Part shown: positions 1 to 11,518 of the stretch, one piece after another | Layout: the number at the start of each line of letters is the position of its first letter | Position numbering within the stretch: position 1 is the stretch's first letter | Origin: Aureobasidium sp. EXF-3400 | Lineage: Eukaryota > Ascomycota > Dothideomycetes > Dothideales > Saccotheciaceae | NCBI GenBank assembly: GCA_024195585.1 | Contig: SWBL01000048.1 | Location: 1-64,000, forward strand | Direction of reading: 5' to 3' | Length of the DNA stretch: 64,000 bases | Position numbers and translations under genes: made by a program | The notes under the pieces: generated by a model | Told to the model about the DNA's origin: nothing | Databases searched by the model: none | Seen by the model: only the letters and a program-made list of their open reading frames with translations

Positions 1-1742
1 TCCAAATATTCCTCGCGGGTGCGATATGTCATCCTGGTAGTATGGTAAACTGGCTCAAATATAAAGCCTGTTACACTTGATTGTGTTCTTGAGATGTTTT
101 CTTGCAGCAAAACAATGTGCAAAGGCACGAGAGACAGAGGAGTGCCAAGGGTAAAATAGAGAAGAGCGGATTGGGTAGCGTTGGAGAAAAGAGGCAGAAA
201 CGAGTTGGGCAGCAAGCGGGTTTACATATGCGAGACCAGAGGTCAGGCCGGTGAGCGGGGACTCTGCAAGCGCCAGCAAGCAATTTTGCCGGGCAGGGAT
301 GATGAAGCATCAGATTGGTTGGAAGAACGATGGACTGCAGCATTGATGTGATGGAACGATCGCCTACAGACGCGTGCGGATTGCCGGTGATAGTCAGGAG
401 CATGGCTTCAGTGTGTGGTTGGCCAGCATGTGCATTGGTGGTCGGCGCCCGTGCCTGCACAAACCTGCTTTGATGGTCAGAGAGTCATTTTGCCAGGGAT
501 GTACCGATGCTCCCCGACGAATGCTTTGCTGGGCGGTAAAGATGATGGCGTAACTTTTAATCTATCGCGGACCTGTCAATCCTTTCCTCCCTCGCGTGTC
601 TTGTGCATTTTTGGAAACATGCTCAAAAACTTGATGTCCTCGTCATCTCCAGTACGACATCACACTCTGTGAGTGCTCATCACACTTTCTACCCGCAACT
701 TTGTAGCTGTGAAGGTCCTTGAAAGCGAGGTTCTTGTTTGCTGGACAGCGTGTTGTTGAGACGCGCCGGGAAGGAAGCGCGGCTTCCCCGTTCTGTCTCT
801 CACCGCTCCTTGTCTACGAGTCACAGCTGTACATTTTTCTCATCAAGACCTATCTTTTATTCTATTCTTCGGCCGAGTGCTGTGATGGCTGTATCGAGGG
901 CAAGAGTAAGGCGGCCGACATTTTCTTTTTGTGGCTTGCTTGCCAGCGCATCTCGGATGCTTCGAAATTAACCGCAGCTGACTCTGAACGACACAAGTGA
1001 ACATGTTTGATGCATGGTTGTGTAATAGCATTGAGACATCCCGTCAGCACTGTTGGGGGAACATTTCCCTCTCGATTGTAGGGTTTCTGTAGTATCGCTG
1101 CTGAGTGTGCGAGGTTACCTTTCTCAGTTCCATTCGTGAGACGTTGTAAGCCTGAGGCCGCCCGCCGGTCGTCGGATGTTCTATCTCTGAGACCATGAAG
1201 GTTCTCAGGGAAGACGTAGATGCTCTTTCCTCAGGAGCTACTTGTGAGTACTTTCTTGATCGAGCTGTAGTTGAGGCTCGAAGGGTTCACTACAGCATAC
1301 GACGAAAGCGACTGACTATGGCTCTGGTCTTTCACGAGGCCACCTTCAGGAAGGAAGCACCAATGTGTAGAACTTGCACAAGGGTATTCTTTCACGCGAG
1401 ATTATTTCCTTCCAGATAAGGTTAAGAGTATGTTCATGCAGCTTTAATTATTTAGGAAATGGTGTCGTAACAAAGGAAGAGTAGTTCAAATCGATGTAGA
1501 AATCGAGGTGGTCTAAGCACCGCCGAAGCAACCATCTTTCGCCGCAATCCATCCAAGCACTTACGCATTTCATCAACCATCGCATTCAGAAAGCACGACA
1601 CAATTTCATCTCAGATCAATACGTAGCAACGGCTCTCTTCATCTCGAACGGACACACTCTACCACTAGCCTCGATCTCTTAGTCACAACTCGACTCGACC
1701 AGCGAAAAGAAAAAGCGCACAATCGCATCCGCCCACGCCACA
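1..1742. other. Left-end non-coding stretch, upstream of FMC1
   Basis: Only short open frames without recognisable domains occur here on both strands; composition and codon use do not suggest a gene. The last 250 bases are CT-rich and AT-poor and probably hold the FMC1 promoter and leader. I see no RNA gene or repeat. Confidence 0.5.
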
Positions 1743-2159
1743 ATGTCAACACCTACACCCAACACCCTGCGCAGCCTTTATCGCTCTCTCCTCCGCGAAC
1801 TTCCTCCTCGCACCTCAGCCACACCCTCACCCCTCGCCACCCAACTGCGCTCTACCTTTATCTCGTCCTCATCCACCACACCCACCTCGTCAATCACCAC
1901 AGCCAGCCTCAGCGATGCAGCCTCTACATCTTCTGCCATTGCGTCTGCATCTGGTTTAGACGCTGCAAGTGCCACCAAGACACCCCTACAAAAAGTTCAA
2001 GAGGCAGAGCAATTGGCAATGTACCTCAAGGCGCAGAGGACGTATGTCACATTGGTGGAAAGATATAACCCTGGTATGGATATGAGTGATGAGGAGAGAG
2101 TCAGATTGTCGGCGAGGAGGGTGGGTATGAACCTGCCCGTGGATTATGTCAAGGAGTAG
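1743..2159 (+). CDS. FMC1: Mitochondrial ATP synthase F1 assembly factor Fmc1
   Basis: A single-exon gene for 138 residues. The N-terminus (LRSLYRSLLRELPP) is an LYR-like helix, and the C-terminal half carries the fungal Fmc1 signature, a helix around AQRTYVTLVERYNPG followed by DEERVRLSARRVGMNLP. In yeast Fmc1 works in the mitochondrial matrix with Atp12 to assemble the F1 sector at elevated temperature; that role is transferred from the family. Between the two conserved blocks lies a Ser/Thr/Ala-rich low-complexity insert (about residues 27-80). The start codon follows CACA and is the first ATG of the frame. The next gene (NLR relict) is on the same strand and unrelated. Confidence 0.85.
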   Translation: MSTPTPNTLRSLYRSLLRELPPRTSATPSPLATQLRSTFISSSSTTPTSSITTASLSDAASTSSAIASASGLDAASATKTPLQKVQEAEQLAMYLKAQRTYVTLVERYNPGMDMSDEERVRLSARRVGMNLPVDYVKE

Positions 2160-2621
2160 AGAGGATTGATCAGATGAAGAGCATATGGAAAGCATAGAAT
2201 ACACGAGGAAAGAGCACGGATCTTGTAGGAAGAATTGCAGTCTCGACTAAGTTCTTTCTCCGCTTCGGATCTCTGCGAGTCTCTCCAATCAAGGAGTCTG
2301 GTCGAAGGATGTTGATTCTGTCATGCCCTTCATAGGTCATAGGCCAGGGTTGTCCCTATTACCAATATTTTGTCATTCAGATATGGTATCAAACGACTAC
2401 AAATCTTTCTGCTGGTATTAATGATCGGTAACAGTATTTACACGAGTCCATCTTCTCCTTTGTGAAGTAGAGCGGTCTTTTACATTAATCAGAAGAACAA
2501 ATAAAGCACAGGAATCGAACCTCGGCTTTCTGCACTAAACACCTCATCAACAACTTCCTACCTCCTACTCGTGAGTGTCTATACCGACCTAAACCGACCC
2601 GATTGAGCGGTAAACGCCACT
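2160..2621. other. Intergenic region between FMC1 and the NLR relict
   Basis: No coding feature is visible. A minus-strand sequence resembling a tRNA B box lies at 2511-2521 but has no matching A box or acceptor stem; it is listed among the rejected items. Confidence 0.4.
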
Positions 2622-3913
2622 ATGCAGTCTCAAAATCTGTAAGTTACGCACTCACTAACGAATATGTCACCAAGCACCCCTCTATTGTGTTGGCCGGCCA
2701 CACCAAGCAACATGAGCACCATAAATATCAGCCACCTAGTTGTCAACATGCGGCAGAGCTTCCCGAATCTTGTTTGTGCCTTTGTCGTCGGCATTGCTGG
2801 TGGAGCGCCGTTCACATACGACAAGCAGACGGACATGTGGAGCGACTCGGATATATACCTTGGAGACGTAGTCATCAGCACCCAGGTTGTTGAGTACGAC
2901 TTCAGTGCTGAGCTCGACGACAAATTCAAACGAAAGACCGCTGTTGAAGACGTGCTTCCGAGAGCCCCACCCACGCTCATTGCGACCTTTTTGGACGTGC
3001 TGAAAACCGGTAAGAGCAATGCTTTCAAGCGCGTGCTGCAAAAAACGGATGCAGACCTTGGACATTGGGGGAGTGAGTATGAGCGTCCCATGCCTGGGAC
3101 GGACCGGGTGTATGCTTCAACCTACCGTCACAAGCATCAAGATCAAGCTATGTGTGTGACATGTCGGAAATGCACAGACTGGCACGACAATGTCTGTGAT
3201 AGAGCATCGGACATTGACTGCAGCAGCCTAGGTTGTATACCCATCCGCATCAACGGAAGTCGAAACACGATGATCCATTTCGGTCGCGTCGCTTCTGGGA
3301 ATGCTGTCATGGCGAGCGCACATCGGCGAGATAAGGTCATCCAAGAGGAAGAATGTATAGCATTCGAGACGGCCGGAGCAGCCACATGGGATGTCCTTGG
3401 CACCATCGTCGTCAAAGGTGTGGTAGACTACACTGACAGTCACAAGAATAGCATATGGCGTGCGTATCCAGCAGCCAGAGCAGCTATCTGCGCCAAGGCA
3501 CTCATTGAGGAGATCGAGCTTGCAGACGTACCGCAGAGTCGTCACACAGGTCAGTGAAGACCTATAACTATCACATCATAGCACCTTAAACCCACATGGT
3601 GTGCATATCTTGCTATTTGCTTAGGCTGACGATGAACTCTTTAGGCAGATCGGACACCTATCCAGTACCATCAACCACTATACCAATTTTCAGTAACCTC
3701 GACCTCGCCAGTAGACCGGAGCTAGAAATACTGCAGCAGCGGCTATCATGTCCTGCGGCAAGAGTCGCGCTCTTCGGGATAGATGATGCTCATCCCAATG
3801 ACTGTATGCGAGAGGCTCTTGACCAGCCTGGAATCACTGGAAGGGACGACCCCAAGGTAGATATCATACAGCTTGTCAAAGGTAGATCCCTAGACTCAAG
3901 GAATGGTAGGTAG
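2622..3913 (+). pseudogene. Degenerate NLR-like gene: nucleoside phosphorylase domain plus broken NB-ARC start
   Basis: My model joins 2622-2638, 2708-3549 and 3645-3913 (375 residues); introns have GTAAGT/GTCAGT donors and CTAAC/CTGAC branch points. The first part is a PNP/UDP-phosphorylase-type domain as found at the N-terminus of fungal NLR-like proteins: phosphate-loop GIAGGAP at residues 34-40, HFGRVASGNAVM, and GVVDYTDSHKN near 243-253. The usual N-terminal strand block (about 50 residues before SFPN) is missing. The usual EMEAAG element reads ETAG at 226-229. The third exon starts like the linker and first strand of an NB-ARC domain and reaches VALFGI (327-332), where a P-loop GxGGxGKT should follow. 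Instead the frame jumps to a segment like the later PGxxDDPKxDIxxLVK block, then stops. No Walker A, Walker B or repeat domain remains. Whether it is expressed as a short protein or is a dead gene cannot be seen from sequence. Confidence 0.65.
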
Positions 3914-5281
3914 TTGCTTGTCCTGAATGTTTCTCCTTACAGGCACACGGTGGAAAATCGGAAACGATGAGCAGTGGCGGCACATGTCTCAATAAATAAC
4001 TTCGAAACAAGGAAGCAACAAACTTGATTGTCATGACCTGGCAGATCTCGGCCAAGTATATGCGCTAATGTATAATATTGAAGGTACCTATGAAGGACAC
4101 CATCGTCTTATGCTCGATATCCGGGCTATGACTCCTTCCACGTTCTGCAAGAACAGCATATTCCACGTGTGATTAGGATCCAAAGTTTGAGATGATCTCG
4201 AGGTGATGATGTCTATTGCTTTATGGCAGGCATGCAGCGAGCTTGTGAGCACCAAAACTAGAAGACGTTTTCTACTCAGCCGTATGAGCTCTTTTCAACT
4301 ATGCTTAACTGCGTTCTCATAGCCCTTGCGAGAGCCTGTTTTGAGATCTATGCCATCTCCTGTCCGCAAGCTGATGCGTCTTTAACACATACACAATCTG
4401 CACAACTGTGATAATTCCTTTCTACCTAGTGTCCACACGTCAAGTTTTACATCTCAAGAAAACGTCTCAAACACCACTTTCTCACATCCTCTTATTCCAC
4501 ACCACACTAAACCATCTCGACCAAACCTTCCATACCCCTCAAGAATCCCAAAGTATCTCAAGCCTCGAACACACAAACCTCGTACTCCCCTCCGAACCAA
4601 TCACGCTTTAACAACTACAGCACCTAACCTTTCCACATATCTCTCAAAACTCTCCCCGGCTCTCCACGGCTCCCTCGGACCACCGGACGCACTCCCGAAA
4701 CGGGAAGTGAGATCTCTGATAAATGCATCCTTTTGGTACCTGACATGTATCACAAGGTACTGCACACTAAAGATCTATGAGCAAGCATTGCTTTCCGAAT
4801 TATTATCTGGTCGGATCTGCAAAAGGAGGAAGAGGGAGGGGGAAGAGTGTACTGTAGCCCATGAGAAAAAGCTGTGGGATGGATGTTGGCGAGATGGGTG
4901 GTTTAGGAAGCAAGCAAGCCTTTGTTCTTGGCTCTTGTATGTTTTTGCTCGAGGGAGAAAGGGTTCGGACCGTTGGGTCAGGTGGTTAGGGTCGTTGTTA
5001 GAGGAAGAGGTGTGAAAAGGGGAGGATGGATGACAGGGGAGTGTGCAGATTGGACGTCTTTCAACAAGATAACCACAATGGGCAAAGGAGCACGTCAGAT
5101 AGAAGTGATTAGAAAGGTTGTAGATAGATACAAGAAAGCACTCGAGTGCGCCAACTATATAGCCAATGAATACCAGTCTGAAAAGAATATTGACAACAAG
5201 TATGAACAAAGATGGTGGTGGGTATTAGAAAGAAAACAAACAAATAATCCCAGGGTAAAAAGTCATTACATCATTCTTCTC
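3914..5281. other. Intergenic region between NLR relict and facB 3' end
   Basis: Short frames only. I find no NLR helical or repeat domain continuing the relict downstream, and no transposon ends. The right half probably contains the facB 3' untranslated region. Confidence 0.4.
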
Positions 5282-8220
5282 TTACGAAGCTTGGAGAACA
5301 GCAGTGGTTTCTCCCCACATGCTGCTCAACATGTTGTGCTCATCAGAGGTCAGTTGTGGCATCACAATACCAGCATAGGCTTCACTGCCGTGAGTGCTGC
5401 TACTGCTGCCCCAGTCGTTGCCGAAGATCTCGTCACCGCCTGCAGTGCCGTCGTCATCAGTGCTGATGCTAAAGACGCTTTCAGGGTGGGCGACACTACC
5501 AGCCATGCTGCAGCTCATGGCGTTGTTGATGTCGGAGTTCGTGACGGCCCAGTTCCATTGGGTGGCCTGGGTGGGCAAGCTCGAAGCCATGGGCACCATA
5601 TGCTTTACATTTTGGTGATGCTGGGTTTCCAAAAAGTCAACAGGAGGGCCGCCGTAAATGTTGTCGAAGATGTTGGCTTGGCCGTTGTCAAGTGATCCGA
5701 GAAGGCGTTCCCAGTCCGAAGGTTCCTGCTTGATGAGCAGGTGGGCATCAGGTGAGTGTGTGCGGGTGGGAACGTTGCTGAAAGACAGGTAGTCTAGATT
5801 GAGCTGTTGCTGCTGAGTAAAGGATCGAACTGGTCTAAGGTTTGGTGGCGCTGATGGTCGGGCGGAAGCGGGTAGTGGTGCGGGGGAAGGATTGGCGGGG
5901 CTGTATGCGGGTTCGGAGGTTGCGACCTGGGGTATGTTTGGCTGACTCTGCGTCTGCATTGCATTGTGGTGCAGTGAGATGTTCGGGAAAGTTGCTCTTC
6001 TTTGTTCGTTACGATCGAAAGGATTCTTAGCCATCAGCCTTTGGGCCGCTGCCTTGAATCGGTTCTTTTCTGTTGGGGAAGCGCTTCCGTGACTTGAGAT
6101 GCCGACGGGAGGAACAGCGCCATCAGAGTTGTGGCGTGACAAGGAGGGATGTTGCTGTTTGGTTGCAGGTTGTGCCGAAACGGCTGGAACCGAAGGTGTG
6201 AGTTTTTGAAATTCCGATGCAGAAGGCGCCTTGGTCTTAGTGAGAATCTGAACAACAGTGGACGTCATCTTTTGGTTGTCCTTGACGAGCTTGCTGTTCT
6301 CTCCAAGTTCCAGACTCTGGAAAAGAAGACCCAGTCCAGACAAAATGAGGAGTTCATCCTTGTTGATACAGAATGAGAAACTCAGTCCTCTTTCGCTCAA
6401 GAGCTCAATGATTTGGATACTGTGCTTAGAAGATCCGGCGACTGCAAGCAATGACGAAGAAGCTCGTGGACCAAGAGAGGCGCATACAGCTGGGCGATGG
6501 ATGAGAGCACGGATAAAGTGGTAAGTCAATGACTGTGGAAATTAGCTAATGTTTTGAATGCGACGCGCGAGTGACATACCAGCAAAGGAGAGCGGCTGCT
6601 AACAGTTCCGGTGGTTGGCTTGTCGTTCGCAAATGGAAGGCGCAAGTGTGGTGCAAGGGCGTTGTGCCACGCGTCGAGTTCTTCCGACAACGCCGAGAGT
6701 TGTTGTAGGGAAAGATCGTACGAGGACCGGGCGGGATATATTTCTTCCAGAACACGAGAAAGAATACGAGCAGCGCGGAAAAGCGCGAGTGCACTAGATA
6801 CTCTCGTGTACTCACCAGGACAAGGCGCCTTGAAGCCAGTCTCGTCGACGTACTCCTCATCAGCGTCACGAGGCTCCTCGCAGTGGACATCCTCGTCCTT
6901 GAGCTGTTTGGGAAGTCCCAAAGTGACAGCAGAGAAACTGTTATATCTTAGTTTTTGTTCTTCGTGAGATTGATGTTTCTGATAACATACCAGTCGATTG
7001 TGTATAAAGACCAGAAGACCTTCTTTCTCATTTCGCTAGTCGAGGCACCAAGAGCGAAGCGCTTCTGCGATTGATGCAGACCCAATCTAGAAGAAAGAGT
7101 AACAGCGAGTGCCTTGTATGTTAAAAGTCTGTCGTAGTCGCCGCGTTGCATGCAATATAGCTGTGCCAAAACCAAGCATTGCAGAGTGGGCATGCTGTGA
7201 TCAGAAAGCATCGTGTCGATAGCTGCTTGCCATTGTGTCTCGAACGATTGAAGTTCGGATGTATCGCGTGACTAGGTAGTGTTAGTCGTGTTCAAGTCTG
7301 GTCGATCAAAGCACTTACGCCACTGGACAAGGCGGCGATTCCAAAGACGAGGTTAAGTTGAGCATGGCTGCAGTTGTCTACAACGTTCTCAGGAGCAGAC
7401 ATGTAAGACTGGTAAAGCTCTAGGAATGTAGGGCGATGTAGGATGGGGAAGAGCGGTGCCCACTCTTGAAAGAAGATGCCAATCAATTGGTCTGACTCGA
7501 GTCTGGCGGGCGCCTTCCAGACGATAGGGTCTGAGAGGGGGTCGCGATGTGCGATGTGGGTGCTTCCAGGTAATAAGTTCTGAACGCTGATGGCTGGTGA
7601 TGCGCGACCGAGTTCTTGTACTCTTCTTGAAAAGGCATCTGTCTGAGGTCAGCAATGAAGATGACCATGATTTGAGATTGGCGCACCGTAGAAGGCCTTT
7701 CCACTTGAAGTGCCGGCGAAGTGTGCATTTGTGCCGTTTCCGTCGAGTTGGAGTGTTTGTTGAACGTGAAAAACATCTTCGCTAGTTGTGTTTGGTGAAG
7801 GGGCTGCTGGTGAAGCTGATGGCCGCCGCGGCGAGTTCTGAAATGCTGACTGTGCAGACGAAGAGTGCAGTTTTGACAGCATATCGATCTTCTCGTCCTT
7901 CTCGTCAAGCAACTCCTTCAACTCTCTGACCTCGGCTTCCAGACTCCTGACTCTTTCTTCTAGTGATTCTGTGTATCCTCTTGGGAAGGCGCGACGGCTG
8001 AGCTTGTCGCTGGTCTTGCACTCGAATCCGACGCTGGTGCATTGCGAACAACTCGGTCGAATGCCGTCGCATCTGATCTTCTTGCTTCGACATCTGCCAG
8101 CCGCATGAGTACACGCGTCGAAGGGCGATTTCGACAGACATACCTATCACAGGCTTGTGCAATGCGAGCCTGGGCGCTAGACCCAACCTTGATCACCTTC
8201 ATAGGTAGAATTCCTGGCAT
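5282..8220 (-). CDS. facB: Zn2Cys6 transcription factor FacB/Cat8 (acetate and gluconeogenic carbon use)
   Basis: Six exons, complement of 5282-6532, 6580-6937, 6991-7271, 7319-7638, 7687-8093 and 8144-8220, give 897 residues (Aspergillus FacB is of similar size). The start [13 protein letters not shown] is the invariant FacB N-terminus. The zinc cluster uses C24, C27, C34, C41, C44 and C51 and is followed by a conserved linker and a coiled-coil dimerisation segment ([27 protein letters not shown]). The middle holds the fungal-specific transcription factor domain ([46 protein letters not shown]). The C-terminal 300 residues are Gln/Pro/Ser/Asn-rich with acidic patches, as expected of an activation domain. 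In Aspergillus and yeast this factor activates acetyl-CoA synthetase, glyoxylate-cycle and gluconeogenic genes when glucose is absent. The first intron splits the zinc cluster between residues 25 and 27. Confidence 0.92.
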
Positions 8221-9743
8221 GGTGCCGGTGGTTGTTGGTGGATAGGTGGTTGATCCAGTCTTGTGCAAGGGTTGGTTGAGTGTTGGTTGGGACGATCGTA
8301 TTTAGGTGCGCACGAGATAAGCGGTGTTCAAGTTGGGGATACCGGAGGAGTGGTGCATGCGAGGGAAATCGGGTCTAAGAAGTAGGGTGTGGAAGGAGGC
8401 GTGATTTATGGTTACCTATGTACGTACAAAGTCAAAGTGTGGAGGTCTTGTCGTGACGAAGAAACAAGGACGGTTGCGCTCAAATCGAACCAGTCACCGA
8501 GTACGGACTGTGCGGCACTCGAAACGCAGTCCAAGTCTGGGGAGAGCCACAAAAACAGCGGCAACCCCCAGACGCCAGATCCCACACAAGCCTCTTGGAG
8601 AGACCGCACCATACCCAAAACGTAGACAAAAGCCTCGGACCAGTGTCGGTGGTTCTTCCACTGCCCTTTTGATTGGTCTCCGAGGCCATAATGACAACCC
8701 TGACATGACCGGTACTCTTGGTCTTTGCGGGGGAGAGCTGGAAGCGTTGGACGATCATAAAGCCTAACGTTATTGATGGCGCCGAGTTTGCTGCGGCGCT
8801 GCTTCGTAGCTACTCCCGTGAATTTCCGACTGTATTGCTTTGTCCATGCAAGATATCGAGATGGCCGTGAGTCCGTGACTATGTCCACATCCTTATCGGT
8901 GGACAGGAATTGTAGAGCCATGTTGCTTGTTCACTGGCTTGCAAAGCCGTGACGAGCGGCTGGTACGAACGCGTTTTGTCAGAATTTGAAAAACGTTCGA
9001 GACCTAGGCTTTAGGTCATCGAAGAAACCGGGGCAGAGCTTCTCCGAAGTCGATTTTTAATCATATGTGCATATAAACTCAGCGTACGTGACTACGTGAG
9101 ACCCGATTTGTCACATTTGGTGAATATGATCTGCGGTCGAGTTCCCGAGGCCGAGTACTTGGGCATGTATATCGATAGAGACATGAGCTTGATCGTGGCA
9201 GCTATCATGTGGGAACAACTATTACCACGACGCGAGTGAGCGCATGGGCGTCACTCACATTCGGCAGATAGGCCTCCAGTTCCTGAGTCATCGCTACCAA
9301 ACTCGAGCGATTTCGTGCCTCGTAGGCTGTAGCGCTGGTTTCTCGCTGTACGGCCGCGAGTCGCGAGTCGTGTCAATTTGCATCATCTCTCTCATTTCTC
9401 AAAGCTTGCTATGGCTGTTGATGTAGATCTTGTGGTGGAAGTGGCCTACTTTGCTGATTACGGGCGTAGATTGTCACGGCTGTCAACAATTCCGGGGCTC
9501 GTACCGCTCGGGAAGCTGTCATGAGCCATCCCAAAAGTCTGGGCGACCGTGCAACGCAAAAGGGGTCATGGATTTCCCCAATCAAGTGAGGCTGCCTCGT
9601 GGAGATAAGGTAGGCGTGGGGTTGCATGGTAAGTGCGTAATCGATGGTCATGGAGCAACAACCCGATGCTCAATTACCGTACCAACCACCACGCGTTGAA
9701 TTACCTTATTGCTGTATCCTCCCCTTCTCATGACTTGGTAGGC
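8221..9743. promoter_or_regulatory. facB upstream region with CreA/Mig1-type sites
   Basis: This 1.5 kb has no convincing gene. Three matches to the CreA consensus SYGGRG lie upstream of the facB start: CTGGGG at 8537-8542, its complement CCCCAG at 8566-8571, and GCGGGG at 8727-8732. The two closest form an inverted pair about 30 bases apart. In Aspergillus facB is carbon-repressed by CreA, so the placement makes sense, but six-base motifs occur often by chance. Confidence 0.4.
8537..8571. promoter_or_regulatory. Inverted pair of CreA/Mig1-type sites
   Basis: CTGGGG (8537-8542) and CCCCAG (8566-8571) face each other about 320-350 bases upstream of the facB start. Paired sites are favoured by CreA in Aspergillus. 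Confidence 0.4.
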
Positions 9744-11518
9744 TCAAGAAAAGTCTTCTTCTTGCTCAACGTCTGGCCCTGACAGGTATCTCAACACAGT
9801 CTCGCTTTGCATGAGCTGAAGTTTCTGTAAAGCAAAGCAATTAGTATGTGGAGCAAATATCAATGTCCTCCGTGGTGCTGCCGGGAGCCGTCCAGATTCA
9901 TGTGCAGATCTTTGGAGGGAAGTCAGTGTTACCGACTCGGCGACTCACCTGATCTTCGTAGTAGCTGTAAGCTTTCTCCAACAGCTCGCTCTCTAACGAC
10001 CTGAGTCGTCTCGCAAGATGCCAAGGTCGTTCCCTGATACCAGTGCCGTCGCCGTGTTGCGCGGCATCGACTCGGTCATCTGACCCATAGAGGTCCTGTA
10101 ATTGACTCGCCACACGTTCCTGTAATATGCTCACAGCGCGGAGATGATAGACATCCCACAAAGGGTCCTGTTCCAGGATAGACCGGAACCCTTCGAAGCC
10201 GTGCACCGGTTCGTCTTGCCATGTGGCGATCAACTCGCGTGTACCTTCGACGGTTTGTTGGATTTGAAACGAGAGTCCGTCCTCCTCATTGACGCAGATA
10301 AGCCAGATGTAGGCACCATCCCAGTTCACGCCGTTCTCAGCGTCGACGATCTTGAAGCCTGGAGCGCAAATTGCAACTGCCGATTTGGCTCGTCCCAATG
10401 GATCGTCTCCAGGAATCGATAGGTCAAGAAATAGCTCACGGGCAGACTGCATTTCGTCTTCGATGAAGCCATACGAGAAAAGCATCTCGCAAGCGCCTTT
10501 GTCGTCGCCATAGGTGATAGTAATCTCGTCATCCTGCTCGATGTCCTTTCCATCGCGTAACAGCAACACTGCGTTGCCTTGATCGTCGACTTCATAGATA
10601 GCAGCAGTGCCGGTACCGGAAGAGTGGTTTGCCATGTCAATACAAGGGACCATGCAGTCACCTACTCCAGGATATTCAAGTGCTCTTGAGCGGTAAAAGG
10701 CATCAACCTGCAGCCAGTCGTCGAACTCAATGATGCCGTCGACTTCGTCCCACCATTGTTCGGCACACCATGGTAGATTCGATGTTGCGTTCTGAAGCTG
10801 TTCAAATTCGCGATGGAGTGAACTCAGCTTTGCGGTCAGAGCAGGGGCAAGTGTAGTACCGGTCAGTAGCTCGCACTCGGTAGGGGACCAGAAAGTGGGA
10901 AGAAGTTCCATCGGCAAGTACTTGACATACTCGGTGAATGGACTTGATACACCCTTCTTGTTCTCGACAGAGGGACATGCAGTAAAAGATTGCATGAGCA
11001 GGAAAGCCAAGATTGCGCCTCTAGCAGTCTGACACAAGGTCAGCTGTTGTGGAAAAGAAGTGGTACAGTGAACAGGGAAAGGTTATGCTGGGATCGTTAT
11101 GATTTTCGCTCCTATGAATTTGGGCAAGGAGACGGTCTTTTTGATGATGAGATATGGAGGACATGTATCCCTCATAGGATAGAAGGCATAGTGAACTGAG
11201 AGGAGAAGGGAGAAAAGCGACACCTACTCTACCAAATTCATCGAGACCATCGAGGACAGCACGAAAGTCAGAATCAGATTTTGCGTGCTCCTGAATTCTA
11301 TCAAGTGAGAGGATTAGATCTCTGGGGATGGTCATGAGAGGAGGTTCATCATGGCCTTTGAGAGAGCGTTTTGCAATAACAGTTGAGCCACGGTCTTCCT
11401 TGCCTGGCAAGGGACCGATATTGACGCCATCAAACGAAACAGAATTGAAGGCAGCCCAGACTGGGAGAGTGTCGACAGGCAGAGACAACCAGCCTTGTTG
11501 TTTACCATCTCGGATCAT
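9744..11518 (-). CDS. SET-domain protein lysine methyltransferase, RuBisCO-LSMT/RKM type
   Basis: Three exons, complement of 9744-9824, 9949-11028 and 11228-11518, give 483 residues. The protein has the split SET domain of the LSMT/SETD3/RKM class: an early part around residues 15-45 (SVSFDGVNIGP), an inserted helical region, then the cofactor and catalytic core PCIDMANHSS (about 225-234) and ITITYGDDKGACEMLFSYGF (about 265-285), followed by an all-helical substrate-binding domain. Fungal relatives methylate ribosomal proteins or elongation factors; the substrate here cannot be named. The last exon (KLQLMQSETVLRYL) is short and found only by splicing past a GTGAGT donor. I start at ATG 11518, but the frame stays open upstream to 11899 with other ATGs at 11728 and 11812 and a cysteine-containing stretch, so a longer N-terminus is possible. 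Confidence 0.75.

Noticed and set aside
2505..2580. Minus-strand sequence like a tRNA T-arm/B box (GGTTCGATTCC at 2511-2521)
   Set aside because: No A box, anticodon arm or pairing acceptor stem at the proper distance; the T stem itself pairs poorly.
8412..8921. 169-codon minus-strand frame upstream of facB
   Set aside because: Composition is random-like with many Trp, Cys and Arg, no domain is visible, and it lies in the facB promoter.
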